A DNA stretch of 64,000 bases from an uncultured Oscillospiraceae bacterium. GTDB lineage: Bacteria > Bacillota > Clostridia > Oscillospirales > Acutalibacteraceae. Positions within the stretch are counted from its first letter, which is position 1; each line of letters begins with the position of its first letter. The position numbers were made by a program, and so were the translations under genes. Location: contig CAOKRT010000006.1 of the NCBI GenBank assembly GCA_948471205.1, forward strand, positions 1 through 64,000, read 5' to 3'. The notes beneath the pieces were generated by a model. That model was not told where the DNA came from and ran no database searches. It saw only the letters and a program-made list of their open reading frames with translations. Below are positions 8,086 through 17,120 of this stretch, in pieces.

Positions 8086-8856
8086 CTATTTTTCAGCCGT
8101 AAAAAACAGCCTTGGAAAGCGAAAAATAACTTCGCCGTTTTGCTGAACAGGGTAATATTGCTTTATTTCTTCAAACACATCGTTTTCAAATTCCGCTTTT
8201 TTATCATCCGACAAAATTTCAAGATAAGGCTTCAGCCCTGTTGCACGGTACCATTCAATAATACCGAACTGCGACGGCATTCTGTGGAAATATACAGTTT
8301 TCCACATGGAAAAATCGGATGAAATTTCTGAAAGCAAATCAAAATATTCATTTTCCCGAAGAATATTAAAGACCTTTTCGAAAGGAATTAAACTTTTCCA
8401 TTTATCATTCGCAGCTATAGAAGCTATAGCTTTATGAACAGGCTGGTCAAACTGAAACGGAATCTGCACAGCCAAAACACCGCCCGGATTTAAAATTCCC
8501 ATCATTTCTGACAGAAGCTTTTTGTGATTCGGTATCCACTGAATACAGGCATTTGAAAATACAATATCGAATTTGCCATTGAGCTTATGAAAATCTTTTT
8601 CCGCATCAAACAGCATAAAATCCATATCCGGATAATCCGATTTTGCCTTTTCAATCATATTCGGTGAAAAATCAACACCAAGGATATAGGCATCCGGATA
8701 ATACTGTTTCAGCACGGCGGTGCTGTTTCCCGGTCCGCAGCCGATATCAATTATACGTTTGGGATGTTCAATTGCTATTCTTTTTACAAGATCAACAGAA
8801 GGTTGTGTTCTTTCATTTTTAAATTTTAAGTACTGGGCAGAATTCCAGTCGCTCAT
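8086..8856 (-). CDS. class I SAM-dependent methyltransferase, trans-aconitate methyltransferase-like
   Basis: A 256-residue cytoplasmic methyltransferase. The SAM-binding motif I is IDIGCGPGNST (about residues 36-46), followed by GVDFSPNMIEKA and the FSNACIQWIPNH block that is characteristic of Tam (trans-aconitate 2-methyltransferase) relatives. The C-terminal helical half (TGLKPYLE) also fits Tam. The ribosome site GGAGGG lies 7 bases before the ATG. It sits alone just downstream of the leuB terminator. Detoxification of trans-aconitate is the known role of the closest family, but the true substrate is not proven. Confidence 0.78.
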   Translation of the reverse strand: MSDWNSAQYLKFKNERTQPSVDLVKRIAIEHPKRIIDIGCGPGNSTAVLKQYYPDAYILGVDFSPNMIEKAKSDYPDMDFMLFDAEKDFHKLNGKFDIVFSNACIQWIPNHKKLLSEMMGILNPGGVLAVQIPFQFDQPVHKAIASIAANDKWKSLIPFEKVFNILRENEYFDLLSEISSDFSMWKTVYFHRMPSQFGIIEWYRATGLKPYLEILSDDKKAEFENDVFEEIKQYYPVQQNGEVIFRFPRLFFTAEK

Positions 8857-8868
8857 TAGAATCCCTCC

Positions 8869-8905
8869 AAAAAACGAAGCTGAAAATATTTAATTTTCAG
8901 CTTCG
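8869..8905 (-). terminator. terminator of leuA-leuB
   Basis: On the minus strand, stem CGAAGCTGAAAAT / ATTTTCAGCTTCG followed by six U. It ends a few bases before the ribosome site of the methyltransferase gene. Confidence 0.9.
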
Positions 8906-8938
8906 GGAAATTTAATATATACTTTAAAACAGAACAGA

Positions 8939-10009
8939 TTATAAAAGTGAAACAACCATATCTCCCATTTCGGAAGTTGTTGCCTTTGCAAAACCGTCTT
9001 CATAAATATCAGGTGTTCTGGCTTTTGTAAGAGCCATATCAACTGCTTTTTCAATTGCATCGGCAGCCTCTGCCTCGCCAAAGCTGTAGCGAAGCATCAT
9101 TGCACCCGAAAGAATTGTTGCAAGGGGATTGGCTTTTTGCTGACCCGCTATATCAGGCGCAGAACCGTGAATTGGCTCGTACAGTCCGAAAGTGCCTTCT
9201 GCAAGTGAAGCAGATGCAAGCATACCGATGGATCCGCTGATCATAGATGCCTCATCGGAAAGAATATCACCGAAAATATTTGAGGTAACAATGGTGTCAA
9301 ACTGTCCGGGATTGCGTACAAGCTGCATTGCGCAGTTATCAACATACATATAAGAAACTTCAACCTCCGGGTAATCGGCTTTTACCTCTTCCATTACTTT
9401 ACGCCACAGTCTTGAAGAATCCAGAACATTTGCTTTATCAACACATGTAAGCCTTTTTCCTCTTTTCATAGCATATTCAAAACCGGCTTTGACAATTCTT
9501 TTTATTTCCGGCACAGTGTACCGCTCTGTATCATAAGCTCCCACAATGCCGTTTTCTTCATAAGTTCCCCTGTCGCCGAAATAGATGCCGCCCGTAAGTT
9601 CGCGGACAATCAGAATATCCAAACCGCTGCCGATAATTTCTTCTTTAATAGGAGATGCATTTTTCAGCGGAGCAAAAATCTTTGCAGGACGCAGATTGGC
9701 AAACAGACCAAGCGCTTCACGTATTGCAAGCAAACCTTTTTCAGGACGGTTGCTTCCCGGCTGACTGTCCCATTTCGGACCGCCTACCGCACCCAAAAGC
9801 ACTGCATCCGAAGCCTTGCACGCTTCTTCTGTTTCCTTTGGAAACGGCACACCTGCCGCATCTATTGCGCAGCCGCCCAAAAGCTGATAATTATAATCTA
9901 TTTTGAAATTGAATTTTTCACCTGCCGCATCAAGTACTTTAATGCATTCATCAACGATTTCCGGACCGATACCGTCGCCCTTTAAAACCGTAACCTTATA
10001 GTTATTCAT
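8939..10009 (-). CDS. leuB: 3-isopropylmalate dehydrogenase
   Basis: LeuB oxidatively decarboxylates 3-isopropylmalate with NAD in leucine synthesis. The 356-residue protein begins [21 protein letters not shown] and shows [11 protein letters not shown], the substrate arginines around [10 protein letters not shown] and REL, the catalytic Lys/Asp region ([20 protein letters not shown]) and the nucleotide loop [12 protein letters not shown]. The ATG at 10009 has GAGGG upstream. The upstream extension overlaps leuA and was rejected. It follows leuA by 16 bp in a T-box-regulated operon. leuC and leuD are not in the window. Confidence 0.96.
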   Translation of the reverse strand: MNNYKVTVLKGDGIGPEIVDECIKVLDAAGEKFNFKIDYNYQLLGGCAIDAAGVPFPKETEEACKASDAVLLGAVGGPKWDSQPGSNRPEKGLLAIREALGLFANLRPAKIFAPLKNASPIKEEIIGSGLDILIVRELTGGIYFGDRGTYEENGIVGAYDTERYTVPEIKRIVKAGFEYAMKRGKRLTCVDKANVLDSSRLWRKVMEEVKADYPEVEVSYMYVDNCAMQLVRNPGQFDTIVTSNIFGDILSDEASMISGSIGMLASASLAEGTFGLYEPIHGSAPDIAGQQKANPLATILSGAMMLRYSFGEAEAADAIEKAVDMALTKARTPDIYEDGFAKATTSEMGDMVVSLL

Positions 10010-10025
10010 AAATTTCCCTCCGTAA

Positions 10026-11759
10026 TTATTTTTCAAAAATGCCCGGCATTGTATCGTCACGCACACAGTCATGCTGATCTCTGTTTACCGCACAGATAAT
10101 GCCTTTTAAGGAAGCATAGCCAATATTATGTGAAACACCTATACCGAAAATATCCTTTCCCTGCGGATTTTTAAGATGGATATAGGATATAGCCTTGGAA
10201 TCCGAACCGACTGCAATTGCATGCTCGCTGTAATCAACAAATTCATACCCTTCAATGCCAACCTGACCGAGTGCATTGAAAAATGCATCAATCGGGCCGC
10301 TTCCCTTGCCTTCAATTTTCACAAGGCTTTTATCCTTCATTCTGATTGTGCCTTCAAAATGAACGCGGGTAAGATATTCATTTTCTTCTTTTTCTTCATA
10401 TGTTTTATGATTAATAATTCTGTAAGGACCGGCAACATTCCGGTATTCCTTCTGAAACAAATCAAACACTTCACTGCTCAGAAGTTCTTTGCCCTTTTCA
10501 TCACAGGCATGCTTGACAATGCTGCCGAATTCCGTATGCATTGCCTTTGGCATATTAATGCCGTATTCCGATGCAAGCACAAATGCTGCGCCGCCTTTTC
10601 CGCTTTGTGAATTAATTCGGATAATCGGCTCATATTCCCTGCCGACATCTGCAGGGTCAATAGGAAGATACGGCACCTCCCACAAACCTGTGTCATGCTC
10701 TTTCATATACATCTTGCCCTTATTGATGGCATCCTGATGTGAACCCGAAAAAGCAGTGAACACCAGCTCTCCTGCATAAGGGTGCCTGGGATCAACCTTC
10801 ATTTTTGTGGTGCGCTCGTAAACCTCTTTAATTGCATTTATATTATGAAAATCCAATTTGGGGTCAACACCCTGTGTCCACATATTCAGCGCAACGGTAA
10901 TCATATCAACATTGCCTGTTCGTTCGCCGTTTCCGAAAAGTGTGCCTTCCACTCTGTCCGCACCGGCCATTAAAGCAAGATCTGTTGCCGCAACGCCCTC
11001 GCCTCTGTCATTATGCGGATGAACGGAAATAACAGCACAGTCCCTGTTTTTAATATGACGGCAAAAATATTCAATCTGGTCTGCATAGCCGTTCGGAGAT
11101 GAACCTTCAACAGTAGACGGAAGATTCAGAATAATGGGATTTTCCGGTGTAGGCTGCATAACATCCATAACCGCTTCACAGATTTTAACAGCATTATCAA
11201 TTTCCGTGCCTGTAAAGGATTCGGGCGAATATTCATATCTGATATTCATATCCGGATTTTCGGCAAGCTGTTTGTCTGTAAGTTCTTTAATAAGCTTTGC
11301 TCCGTTAACGGCAATGTCAATAACACCCTGCATATCTGTTTTAAACACAACCTTGCGCTGAAGCGTGGAGGTTGAATTATAAAAATGAACAATTACATTT
11401 TTTGCTCCCCTGATTGCTTCAAAGGTTTTCTTGATAAGGTGCTCTCTTGCCTGTACAAGCACCTGAATGGTTACATCATCGGGAATATAGTTTCCGTCTA
11501 TCAGTGTTCTTAAAATTTCATATTCCGTTTCGGAAGCAGAAGGAAAGCCCACCTCTATTTCCTTAACACCTATTTTTACAAGCGTACTGAAAAGTTCAAG
11601 TTTTTCCTGAAGATTCATTGGGTCTACCAAGGCCTGATTGCCGTCTCTCAGGTCAACAGAACACCATATCGGCGCTTTTGTGATTGTTTTATCCGGCCAT
11701 GTTCTGTCCGGAATGTTGATTGGGTTAAACGGAAGATATTTTTTGAAACCGTTTATCAT
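10026..11759 (-). CDS. leuA: 2-isopropylmalate synthase
   Basis: LeuA condenses 2-oxoisovalerate with acetyl-CoA, the committed step of leucine synthesis. The 577-residue product is the long LeuA2 type. It has the catalytic TIM barrel ([10 protein letters not shown] metal/arginine block near residue 48, [11 protein letters not shown] with metal-binding histidines, [10 protein letters not shown]) and a C-terminal regulatory LeuA dimer domain (residues ~430-577) for leucine feedback. ATG at 11759 follows AAAGGAG. Transcription is controlled by the leucine-type T-box leader immediately upstream. Confidence 0.96.
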   Translation of the reverse strand: MINGFKKYLPFNPINIPDRTWPDKTITKAPIWCSVDLRDGNQALVDPMNLQEKLELFSTLVKIGVKEIEVGFPSASETEYEILRTLIDGNYIPDDVTIQVLVQAREHLIKKTFEAIRGAKNVIVHFYNSTSTLQRKVVFKTDMQGVIDIAVNGAKLIKELTDKQLAENPDMNIRYEYSPESFTGTEIDNAVKICEAVMDVMQPTPENPIILNLPSTVEGSSPNGYADQIEYFCRHIKNRDCAVISVHPHNDRGEGVAATDLALMAGADRVEGTLFGNGERTGNVDMITVALNMWTQGVDPKLDFHNINAIKEVYERTTKMKVDPRHPYAGELVFTAFSGSHQDAINKGKMYMKEHDTGLWEVPYLPIDPADVGREYEPIIRINSQSGKGGAAFVLASEYGINMPKAMHTEFGSIVKHACDEKGKELLSSEVFDLFQKEYRNVAGPYRIINHKTYEEKEENEYLTRVHFEGTIRMKDKSLVKIEGKGSGPIDAFFNALGQVGIEGYEFVDYSEHAIAVGSDSKAISYIHLKNPQGKDIFGIGVSHNIGYASLKGIICAVNRDQHDCVRDDTMPGIFEK

Positions 11760-11788
11760 AGTAATTTCTCCTTTCTGATAAGGGGTAT

Positions 11789-12064
11789 AAAAAAACACCC
11801 CTATATAGCATAGGGGTGTAGAATTCTACACGGTACCACCCTATTTCAGCAGAAAGCCTGCCCTTTAGCATCTAATAATGCCTTAACCTTTAACGCAGTT
11901 ATACGTCTGCTCCTATTGCCTTTCGGTTTTTCAGAACAGCAACTCCACAGAGAGCTATACATTATAATTTCCGTATCGGCTTGCACCTTCCGCCGACTCT
12001 CTGCAACTGAAAATCATAATCTTTTTCTGTTTCACAGTATTTTATGGGTACTATTTAATTTAGT
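11789..12064 (-). promoter_or_regulatory. T-box leader controlling leuA-leuB
   Basis: A T-box riboswitch senses uncharged tRNA and permits read-through when the amino acid is scarce. On the minus strand, the T-box sequence AGGGTGGTACCGTG (11842-11829) is near-perfect. It is followed by a terminator stem ACACCCCTAT/ATAGGGGTGT with a T-run (11820-11789). The 5' half folds into a Stem I with AGAGAG pairing CTCTCT and a GGTGC-type distal loop. A leucine CUC triplet at 11954-11952 is a candidate specifier. This is tentative, but it agrees with the leucine genes downstream. Confidence 0.93.
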
Positions 12065-12070
12065 AAAATC

Positions 12071-12099
12071 ATTATATGCCTTAAATCTGAAATTGTCAA
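12071..12099 (-). promoter_or_regulatory. consensus sigma-A promoter of the T-box/leuAB transcript
   Basis: On the minus strand, TTGACA (12099-12094), 17 nt, TATAAT (12076-12071). Both hexamers are perfect. Confidence 0.93.
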
Positions 12100-12210
12100 G
12101 CACAAATTATTCTATAATAATTGCCTGAGGATACAACTGCTTGAGCATTTGTTTACGGATACAACCCTGTTATCCCTTTTTCAGTATAATAAATATTAAT
12201 GAAGCTCGGA

Positions 12211-12253
12211 AAACAAAAACCTGCCTGTCAGCTTTCAGCCGACAGACAGGTTT
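12211..12253 (-). terminator. terminator of the PRTase-like gene
   Basis: On the minus strand, AAACCTGTCTGTC / GACAGGCAGGTTT stem followed by TTGTTTT. Confidence 0.88.
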
Positions 12254-12274
12254 AACCCCTTCAAATTAAATTGA

Positions 12275-12916
12275 TTACAGCTTTGAATAGCCGTAGCCGT
12301 TTGCAATTGCATCCACAGCCTTGCCCTGCTTGCAAAGCGGACAGCTTTGTGCATCGTAAACTTCATAGCCCGGCAAATCTTCTTCTGTAAAAATGGAATT
12401 GACTTCAATGCCGTTTATATTTTTTGTTGCGCTGAACGCTGCTGAAATACCAACAACCTTGCCTCCGTAATAACCAATACTTTCAATTGCCTTTTCAACA
12501 GTTTTACCGCTTGTAATACAGGAAATAAGAATAATTACTCTTTTATTTCTTATCATTCTCTGAAGATTATCACGGAAAATAATATTTCCCTGCACATCAT
12601 ATTCAGGACCGATAACATAGATATTCGGATCCGGATTGGGCGACATCATAGACGGTCTTGCAAGTTCATGTGCAAGATAAGCACCAAGTGCCTGTGTTTC
12701 ATAAAGACAAAGCACCGTATCAACCTCTATGCCGCGTGTATTATAATATTCAGCCATAAGCATAGCCGTATCTGTTGAAACAATATGATTATGCTTTATA
12801 TCAGATGTTCCTACATAATAATTAATGTGAGCATTTGCAGTTACAAAATGACCGTGTGTAACCCTTATGAATACTCTTTCATCTCTTGGAGATGTTATTG
12901 AAATAACGCTATCCAT
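12275..12916 (-). CDS. phosphoribosyltransferase-like protein (orotate PRTase-like), probably non-catalytic
   Basis: A 213-residue protein with the type I phosphoribosyltransferase fold pattern: LCLYETQALGAYLAHEL, then a beta-strand-loop at residues 127-139 (VIILISCITSGKT) in the position of the PRPP-binding motif. In active enzymes that loop carries two acidic residues (DD before the TTG turn). Here they are Ser-Cys, so PRPP catalysis is doubtful. A Cys pair, CPLCKQG, lies near the C-terminus. The gene is monocistronic with its own terminator. A regulatory or nucleotide-sensing role is inferred, not shown. Confidence 0.7.
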   Translation of the reverse strand: MDSVISITSPRDERVFIRVTHGHFVTANAHINYYVGTSDIKHNHIVSTDTAMLMAEYYNTRGIEVDTVLCLYETQALGAYLAHELARPSMMSPNPDPNIYVIGPEYDVQGNIIFRDNLQRMIRNKRVIILISCITSGKTVEKAIESIGYYGGKVVGISAAFSATKNINGIEVNSIFTEEDLPGYEVYDAQSCPLCKQGKAVDAIANGYGYSKL

Positions 12917-13229
12917 TATTCATCAGCCCTTTTTCTTTTAATTTTACATCAATATGAACCGAATTTCAATATTGCCCTATGTAGAAAAGTTTCTTCATAT
13001 TTTAGTTATTTTAAACAAATCATAATAAAATATACCAAGTAATATTCTTTCCGTAATTATTCACTGTGTTATATTTTCCGAATTTTTGCTTGTTCTGAAT
13101 ATATCTTCATGGCTCTGTTTATCAGACAAACGCATTTTTATTTTACTGCAGCGTTTTTTGTAAAGGCGTGCATTCATACATGTTTTGCAGTGTAAAAGCA
13201 AAGTAAAAACAGAGATACATTTGAAAAAC
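12917..13229. other. AT-rich intergenic stretch, no gene seen
   Basis: About 310 bp between the PRTase-like gene and the gpmI terminator. No open frame with a ribosome site was found on either strand. It should contain the promoter of the minus-strand PRTase-like gene, but I see no clear -35/-10 pair. Confidence 0.4.
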
Positions 13230-13278
13230 AACAAAAGAGGTAAGCTAACACCCTAAAAAGGTTACGTTATCTTACCTC
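13230..13278 (-). terminator. terminator of the glycolytic cluster
   Basis: Long imperfect stem on the minus strand: GAGGTAAGATAAC.. pairs ..GTTAGCTTACCTC (13278-13237), followed by TTTTGTTGTTTTT. It lies just downstream of gpmI. Confidence 0.85.
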
Positions 13279-13314
13279 AACAATTTCCTGTATTTTTTAT
13301 ATATTTAATTTTTA

Positions 13315-14841
13315 TTATTTAATAATGCTTTCGCCTGTCATTTCCTTTGGCTGCGGAAGATTCATAACCTTCAGCATTGTAGGCGCAATATCGCAAAGCT
13401 TTCCGCCCTCTCTTACCTCGCACGGATAATTAACAATAATAAACGGAACCGGATTTGTTGTGTGTGCAGTAAACGGCTCACCGTTTTCATCCAGCATTTT
13501 ATCCGCATTACCGTGGTCTGCCGTAACAAAAAGCACGCCGTCCATATCTTTAACCGCCTGTGTAAGCGTGCCCACACATTTATCAACTGTTTCAACCGCA
13601 CTTACAGCCGCAGGAATAATACCTGTATGACCAACCATATCACAGTTGGCGAAATTTACAATTACAGCATCATATTTTCCGCTTCTGACTGCTTCGTCAA
13701 GCTTTTCGGAAACTTCCGGTGCACTCATTTCAGGCATTAAATCAAAGGTTGAAATTTTTGGCGAATCAACAAGAATTCTGTCCTCACCGTCATACTGCTT
13801 TTCCTCTCCGCCGTTAAAGAAAAAGGTTACATGGGCATACTTCTGCGTTTCGGCAATGCGAAGCTGTGTTTTGCCCTGCGCAGAAAGATATTCGCCAAGT
13901 GTATTTGTAAGCGCTTCCGGACCAAAAGCAACCTCTACATTCGGCATTTCCGCATCATACTGTGTCATACAAACATAATTAAGCGGGAAAAAGCCATTTT
14001 TTCTTTCAAAGCCTTTAAAATCCGGATCAACAAATGTTCTTGTGATTTCTCTTGCCCGGTCAGGACGGAAATTGAAGAATATAACACTGTCGTTTTCCTT
14101 AACTCTGCCGGCGCCGCCGATTACAGTCGGCAAAACAAATTCATCTGTTAAATGCTTTCCGTCTTCATCAATGGTTTCATAAGATGCTTTCACTGCATCA
14201 ACAGCATTCTCTGCCTGTATTCCTTCGCCGTAAACAATAGCGGCATATGCTTTTTCAACACGGTCCCAGATATTATCACGGTCCATCGCATAAAATCTTC
14301 CCATAACAGAAGCTATTTTTCCTGCGCCGATTTCCTGCATTTTTGTTTCAAGCTCTGCAAGATATTCAACTGCTGACGATGGCGGAACATCGCGGCCGTC
14401 AAGAAGTGCATGCACATAAACATTTTTTACGCCGTTTTTCTTTGCCATTTCTATAAGTGCATACAGATGATCTGTATGGCTGTGCACACCGCCCGGTGAA
14501 ACAAGACCGATAAGATGAAGTGCCTTATCCGCAGCATTTTTCATAGCTTTGCAAAGAGCAGGATTTTCATAAGCCTCTCCGTCTGCAAAAGCCTTTGTAA
14601 TACGGGTAAGCGGCTGATAAACAACCCGTCCTGCACCCATATTTGTATGCCCTACTTCGCTGTTGCCCATCTGTCCGTCCGGCAGACCGACATCCATGCC
14701 GGATGCGCCGATATATGTCATAGGGCATTCTGCCATAAGCTTATCAAGGTTCGGTGTTTTTGCCATGGAAATTGCATTGCCGTAATCGGACTCGTTTTTT
14801 CCGAATCCGTCCATAATACATAATACAACCGGTTTTTTCAT
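13315..14841 (-). CDS. gpmI: 2,3-bisphosphoglycerate-independent phosphoglycerate mutase
   Basis: GpmI interconverts 3- and 2-phosphoglycerate in glycolysis with two metal ions. The 508-residue protein is the usual length. It shows the metal/phosphoserine site (LCIMDGFGKN, then GQMGNSEVGHTNMGAGR with the catalytic serine), the substrate region LDGRDVPPSSA, and the C-terminal metal ligands NFANCDMVGHTG and VTADHGNAD. It is the last gene of pgk-tpiA-gpmI. A second, unrelated-subfamily ApgM-like protein is encoded at 59942-61150. Confidence 0.97.
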   Translation of the reverse strand: MKKPVVLCIMDGFGKNESDYGNAISMAKTPNLDKLMAECPMTYIGASGMDVGLPDGQMGNSEVGHTNMGAGRVVYQPLTRITKAFADGEAYENPALCKAMKNAADKALHLIGLVSPGGVHSHTDHLYALIEMAKKNGVKNVYVHALLDGRDVPPSSAVEYLAELETKMQEIGAGKIASVMGRFYAMDRDNIWDRVEKAYAAIVYGEGIQAENAVDAVKASYETIDEDGKHLTDEFVLPTVIGGAGRVKENDSVIFFNFRPDRAREITRTFVDPDFKGFERKNGFFPLNYVCMTQYDAEMPNVEVAFGPEALTNTLGEYLSAQGKTQLRIAETQKYAHVTFFFNGGEEKQYDGEDRILVDSPKISTFDLMPEMSAPEVSEKLDEAVRSGKYDAVIVNFANCDMVGHTGIIPAAVSAVETVDKCVGTLTQAVKDMDGVLFVTADHGNADKMLDENGEPFTAHTTNPVPFIIVNYPCEVREGGKLCDIAPTMLKVMNLPQPKEMTGESIIK

Positions 14842-14864
14842 AAAGTATCTTCCTCCGAATATTC

Positions 14865-14896
14865 CTAAAAAATCCCTCTCGCACCAGCAAGAGGGG
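14865..14896 (-). terminator. hairpin with U-run between tpiA and gpmI
   Basis: On the minus strand, CCCCTCTTGC / GCGAGAGGG stem followed by six U. It could attenuate transcription from tpiA into gpmI rather than fully stop it. Confidence 0.75.
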
Positions 14897-14907
14897 TTTG
14901 TTTTTTA

Positions 14908-15675
14908 TTATTTGCTTGCTGCTTTAACAATGATTGAAAAATCTTCTGCTTTAAGAGATGCTCCGCCGATAAGTCCGCCGTCAACGTTCTCTTTTGAAAG
15001 AAGCTCATCTGCATTCTTTGCATTCATGGAACCGCCGTACTGAACAACAAATGCATCAGCAGCAGCCTTGCCGTAAAGCTCTTCAATTACTGAACGGATA
15101 TAGCCGTTCACCTCGTCTGCCTGATCAGCAGTTGCGGTTTTGCCTGTACCGATAGCCCAAACAGGCTCATAAGCGATAATAACATTTTTAAGTTCCTCTT
15201 CGGTTACACCCTGAAGCGCAATCTTTGTCTGAAGACCTACAACCTCAAATGTTACACCCTGTTCTCTTTCAGCAAGAACTTCACCAACGCAAAGAATAAC
15301 TTTAAGTCCGTTATCAAGCGCTGCACGAACACGTTTATTTACGGTTTCATCTGTTTCGCCGAAATACTGACGGCGTTCCGAATGACCGATGATTACATAA
15401 GGCACACCCATTGCTTTAAGCATAGGAGCGGAAACCTCTGCTGTGAAAGCGCCGCTTTCTGCCCAGTGGCAGTTTTCAGCGCCAACCATAATATTGGAAC
15501 CTGCTGTTGCATCCAGCGCAGCCTGAAGATCAACAAAAGGAGCGCAGATAATAACATCACAGTCTGCATCTGCAACAAGCGGCTTCATTTCATTCAGAAG
15601 CGCAGTTGTTTCAGCCGGTGTGTTATTCATTTTCCAGTTTCCGGCAATAACTGCTTTACGAAGATTTTTATTCAT
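14908..15675 (-). CDS. tpiA: triosephosphate isomerase
   Basis: TpiA interconverts dihydroxyacetone phosphate and glyceraldehyde-3-phosphate. The 255-residue TIM barrel has the substrate lysine in AGNWKMN, the catalytic histidine in IIGHSERRQYFGE, the catalytic glutamate in IIAYEPVWAIGTGKTA and the phosphate loop YGGSMNAKNA and GLIGGASL. Everything needed for activity is present. It lies between pgk and gpmI with hairpins in both gaps, so relative expression of the three may be tuned by partial termination. Confidence 0.97.
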   Translation of the reverse strand: MNKNLRKAVIAGNWKMNNTPAETTALLNEMKPLVADADCDVIICAPFVDLQAALDATAGSNIMVGAENCHWAESGAFTAEVSAPMLKAMGVPYVIIGHSERRQYFGETDETVNKRVRAALDNGLKVILCVGEVLAEREQGVTFEVVGLQTKIALQGVTEEELKNVIIAYEPVWAIGTGKTATADQADEVNGYIRSVIEELYGKAAADAFVVQYGGSMNAKNADELLSKENVDGGLIGGASLKAEDFSIIVKAASK

Positions 15676-15708
15676 AGTATAAACCTCTTTTACTAAAATA
15701 TTTTATAT

Positions 15709-15737
15709 GGGAGGGCAGTAATGAACAGAACCCTCCC
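15709..15737 (-). terminator. hairpin between pgk and tpiA (attenuator or processing site)
   Basis: Inverted repeat GGGAGGG/CCCTCCC with a long loop. The U-run is poor (ATATAAAAT), so a partial terminator or mRNA-stabilising stem is more likely than full termination. Confidence 0.55.
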
Positions 15738-15754
15738 TTCATTTTTTAAACGAA

Positions 15755-16954
15755 TCAGTCTTTATCATTAAGAGCAACGATTCCCGGAAGCTCCTTGCCC
15801 TCAAGGAATTCAAGGGAAGCACCGCCGCCTGTGGAAATATGGCTCATTTTATCACTGTAGCCAAGTTTAGTAACAGCAGCAACGGAATCACCGCCGCCTA
15901 CAATAGAAATTGCGCCGGAAGCAGCAACTGCATTTGCAACGGCAATTGTGCCTGCTGCAAAATTATCCCATTCTGAAACGCCCATCGGTCCGTTCCAGAT
16001 AATGGTTCCTGCCCCCTTGATTGCATCAGAGAAAATTTCCTGTGTTTTCGGACCGATATCAAGACCCATCCAGCCATCAGGAATTTTGCTGCTTTCCACA
16101 ACCATAGCTTCTGTGTTTTCATCATATTCCTTACCAACCTTGTTATCAACCGGAATAAGGAATTTAACACCCTTTGCTTCTGCATCCTTCATCATTTTGC
16201 CTGCATTTTCAACCTGCTCTTCTTCAAGAAGAGATGTGCCGATATTGTAGCCGAGAGATTTCATAAATGTATAAGCCATACCGCCGCCGATAATAAGGGT
16301 ATCGCACTTATCAAGAAGGTTTGTAATTACACCGATTTTATCTGAAACCTTTGCACCGCCGAGAATGGCAACAAGAGGACGCTTAGGCTCTGCAAGAGCG
16401 CCGCCCATGAATTCAATTTCTTTCTGAATAAGATAGCCGCATACAGCAGGAAGATATGCTGCAACACCTGTGGTTGAGCAGTGGGCTCTGTGTGCTGTGC
16501 CGAAAGCATCGTTAACAAATATATCTGCAAGAGAAGCAAGCTCTTTGGAAAAGTTTTCTTCGTTCTTTGTTTCTTCTTTTCTGTAACGAACATTTTCAAG
16601 AAGCATAACATCGCCGTCTTCAAGTGCGTCTGCCATAGCCTTTGCATTTTCGCCTACAACATTTTCGTCTTCAGCAAGCTTAACTTCCTTGCCAAGATAT
16701 TCTGAAAGTCTTGCGGCAACAGGAGCAAGGCTGAATTCAGGCTTATATTCGCCCTTTGGTCTGCCGAGATGTGAGCAAAGAATTACCTTTGCGCCGTTTT
16801 CTGCAAGATATTTGATAGTAGGAAGTGCTGCAACGATTCTTTTATCATTTGTAATTTCACCGTCTTTAAGCGGAACATTAAAATCACAGCGGGCAAGAAC
16901 TTTTTTGCCTTTTACATCAATATCTTCAATGGTTTTCTTATTTAATGCGTTCAT
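15755..16954 (-). CDS. pgk: phosphoglycerate kinase
   Basis: Pgk makes ATP from 1,3-bisphosphoglycerate. The 399-residue protein has the N-terminal substrate domain ([33 protein letters not shown]) and the C-terminal nucleotide domain ([46 protein letters not shown]). A strong promoter lies 50 bp upstream. In most Firmicutes gap precedes pgk, but here the upstream neighbour is an unrelated glycosyltransferase. Confidence 0.97.
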   Translation of the reverse strand: MNALNKKTIEDIDVKGKKVLARCDFNVPLKDGEITNDKRIVAALPTIKYLAENGAKVILCSHLGRPKGEYKPEFSLAPVAARLSEYLGKEVKLAEDENVVGENAKAMADALEDGDVMLLENVRYRKEETKNEENFSKELASLADIFVNDAFGTAHRAHCSTTGVAAYLPAVCGYLIQKEIEFMGGALAEPKRPLVAILGGAKVSDKIGVITNLLDKCDTLIIGGGMAYTFMKSLGYNIGTSLLEEEQVENAGKMMKDAEAKGVKFLIPVDNKVGKEYDENTEAMVVESSKIPDGWMGLDIGPKTQEIFSDAIKGAGTIIWNGPMGVSEWDNFAAGTIAVANAVAASGAISIVGGGDSVAAVTKLGYSDKMSHISTGGGASLEFLEGKELPGIVALNDKD

Positions 16955-17002
16955 TTTAATACCTCTCCTGTTAAAATAAAAGTTAAATTTTTTACGATAA
17001 AT

Positions 17003-17031
17003 ATTATATGATATAATTTTATTAAAATCAA
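17003..17031 (-). promoter_or_regulatory. sigma-A promoter of pgk-tpiA-gpmI
   Basis: On the minus strand, TTGATT (17031-17026), 17 nt, TATAAT (17008-17003). Confidence 0.85.
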
Positions 17032-17090
17032 TACATATTTTTCCACAGAGTTAACTTCATTATTCGTTAATATTTTGTCAATGTTCATCA

Positions 17091-17120
17091 AAAAAAGAAG
17101 CAGGCAGGCTGCTTCTTTTT
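17091..17120 (-). terminator. terminator of the tandem glycosyltransferase gene
   Basis: On the minus strand, AAAGAAGCAG / CTGCTTCTTT stem with U-run. The stem overlaps the stop codon of the gene. Confidence 0.85.
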
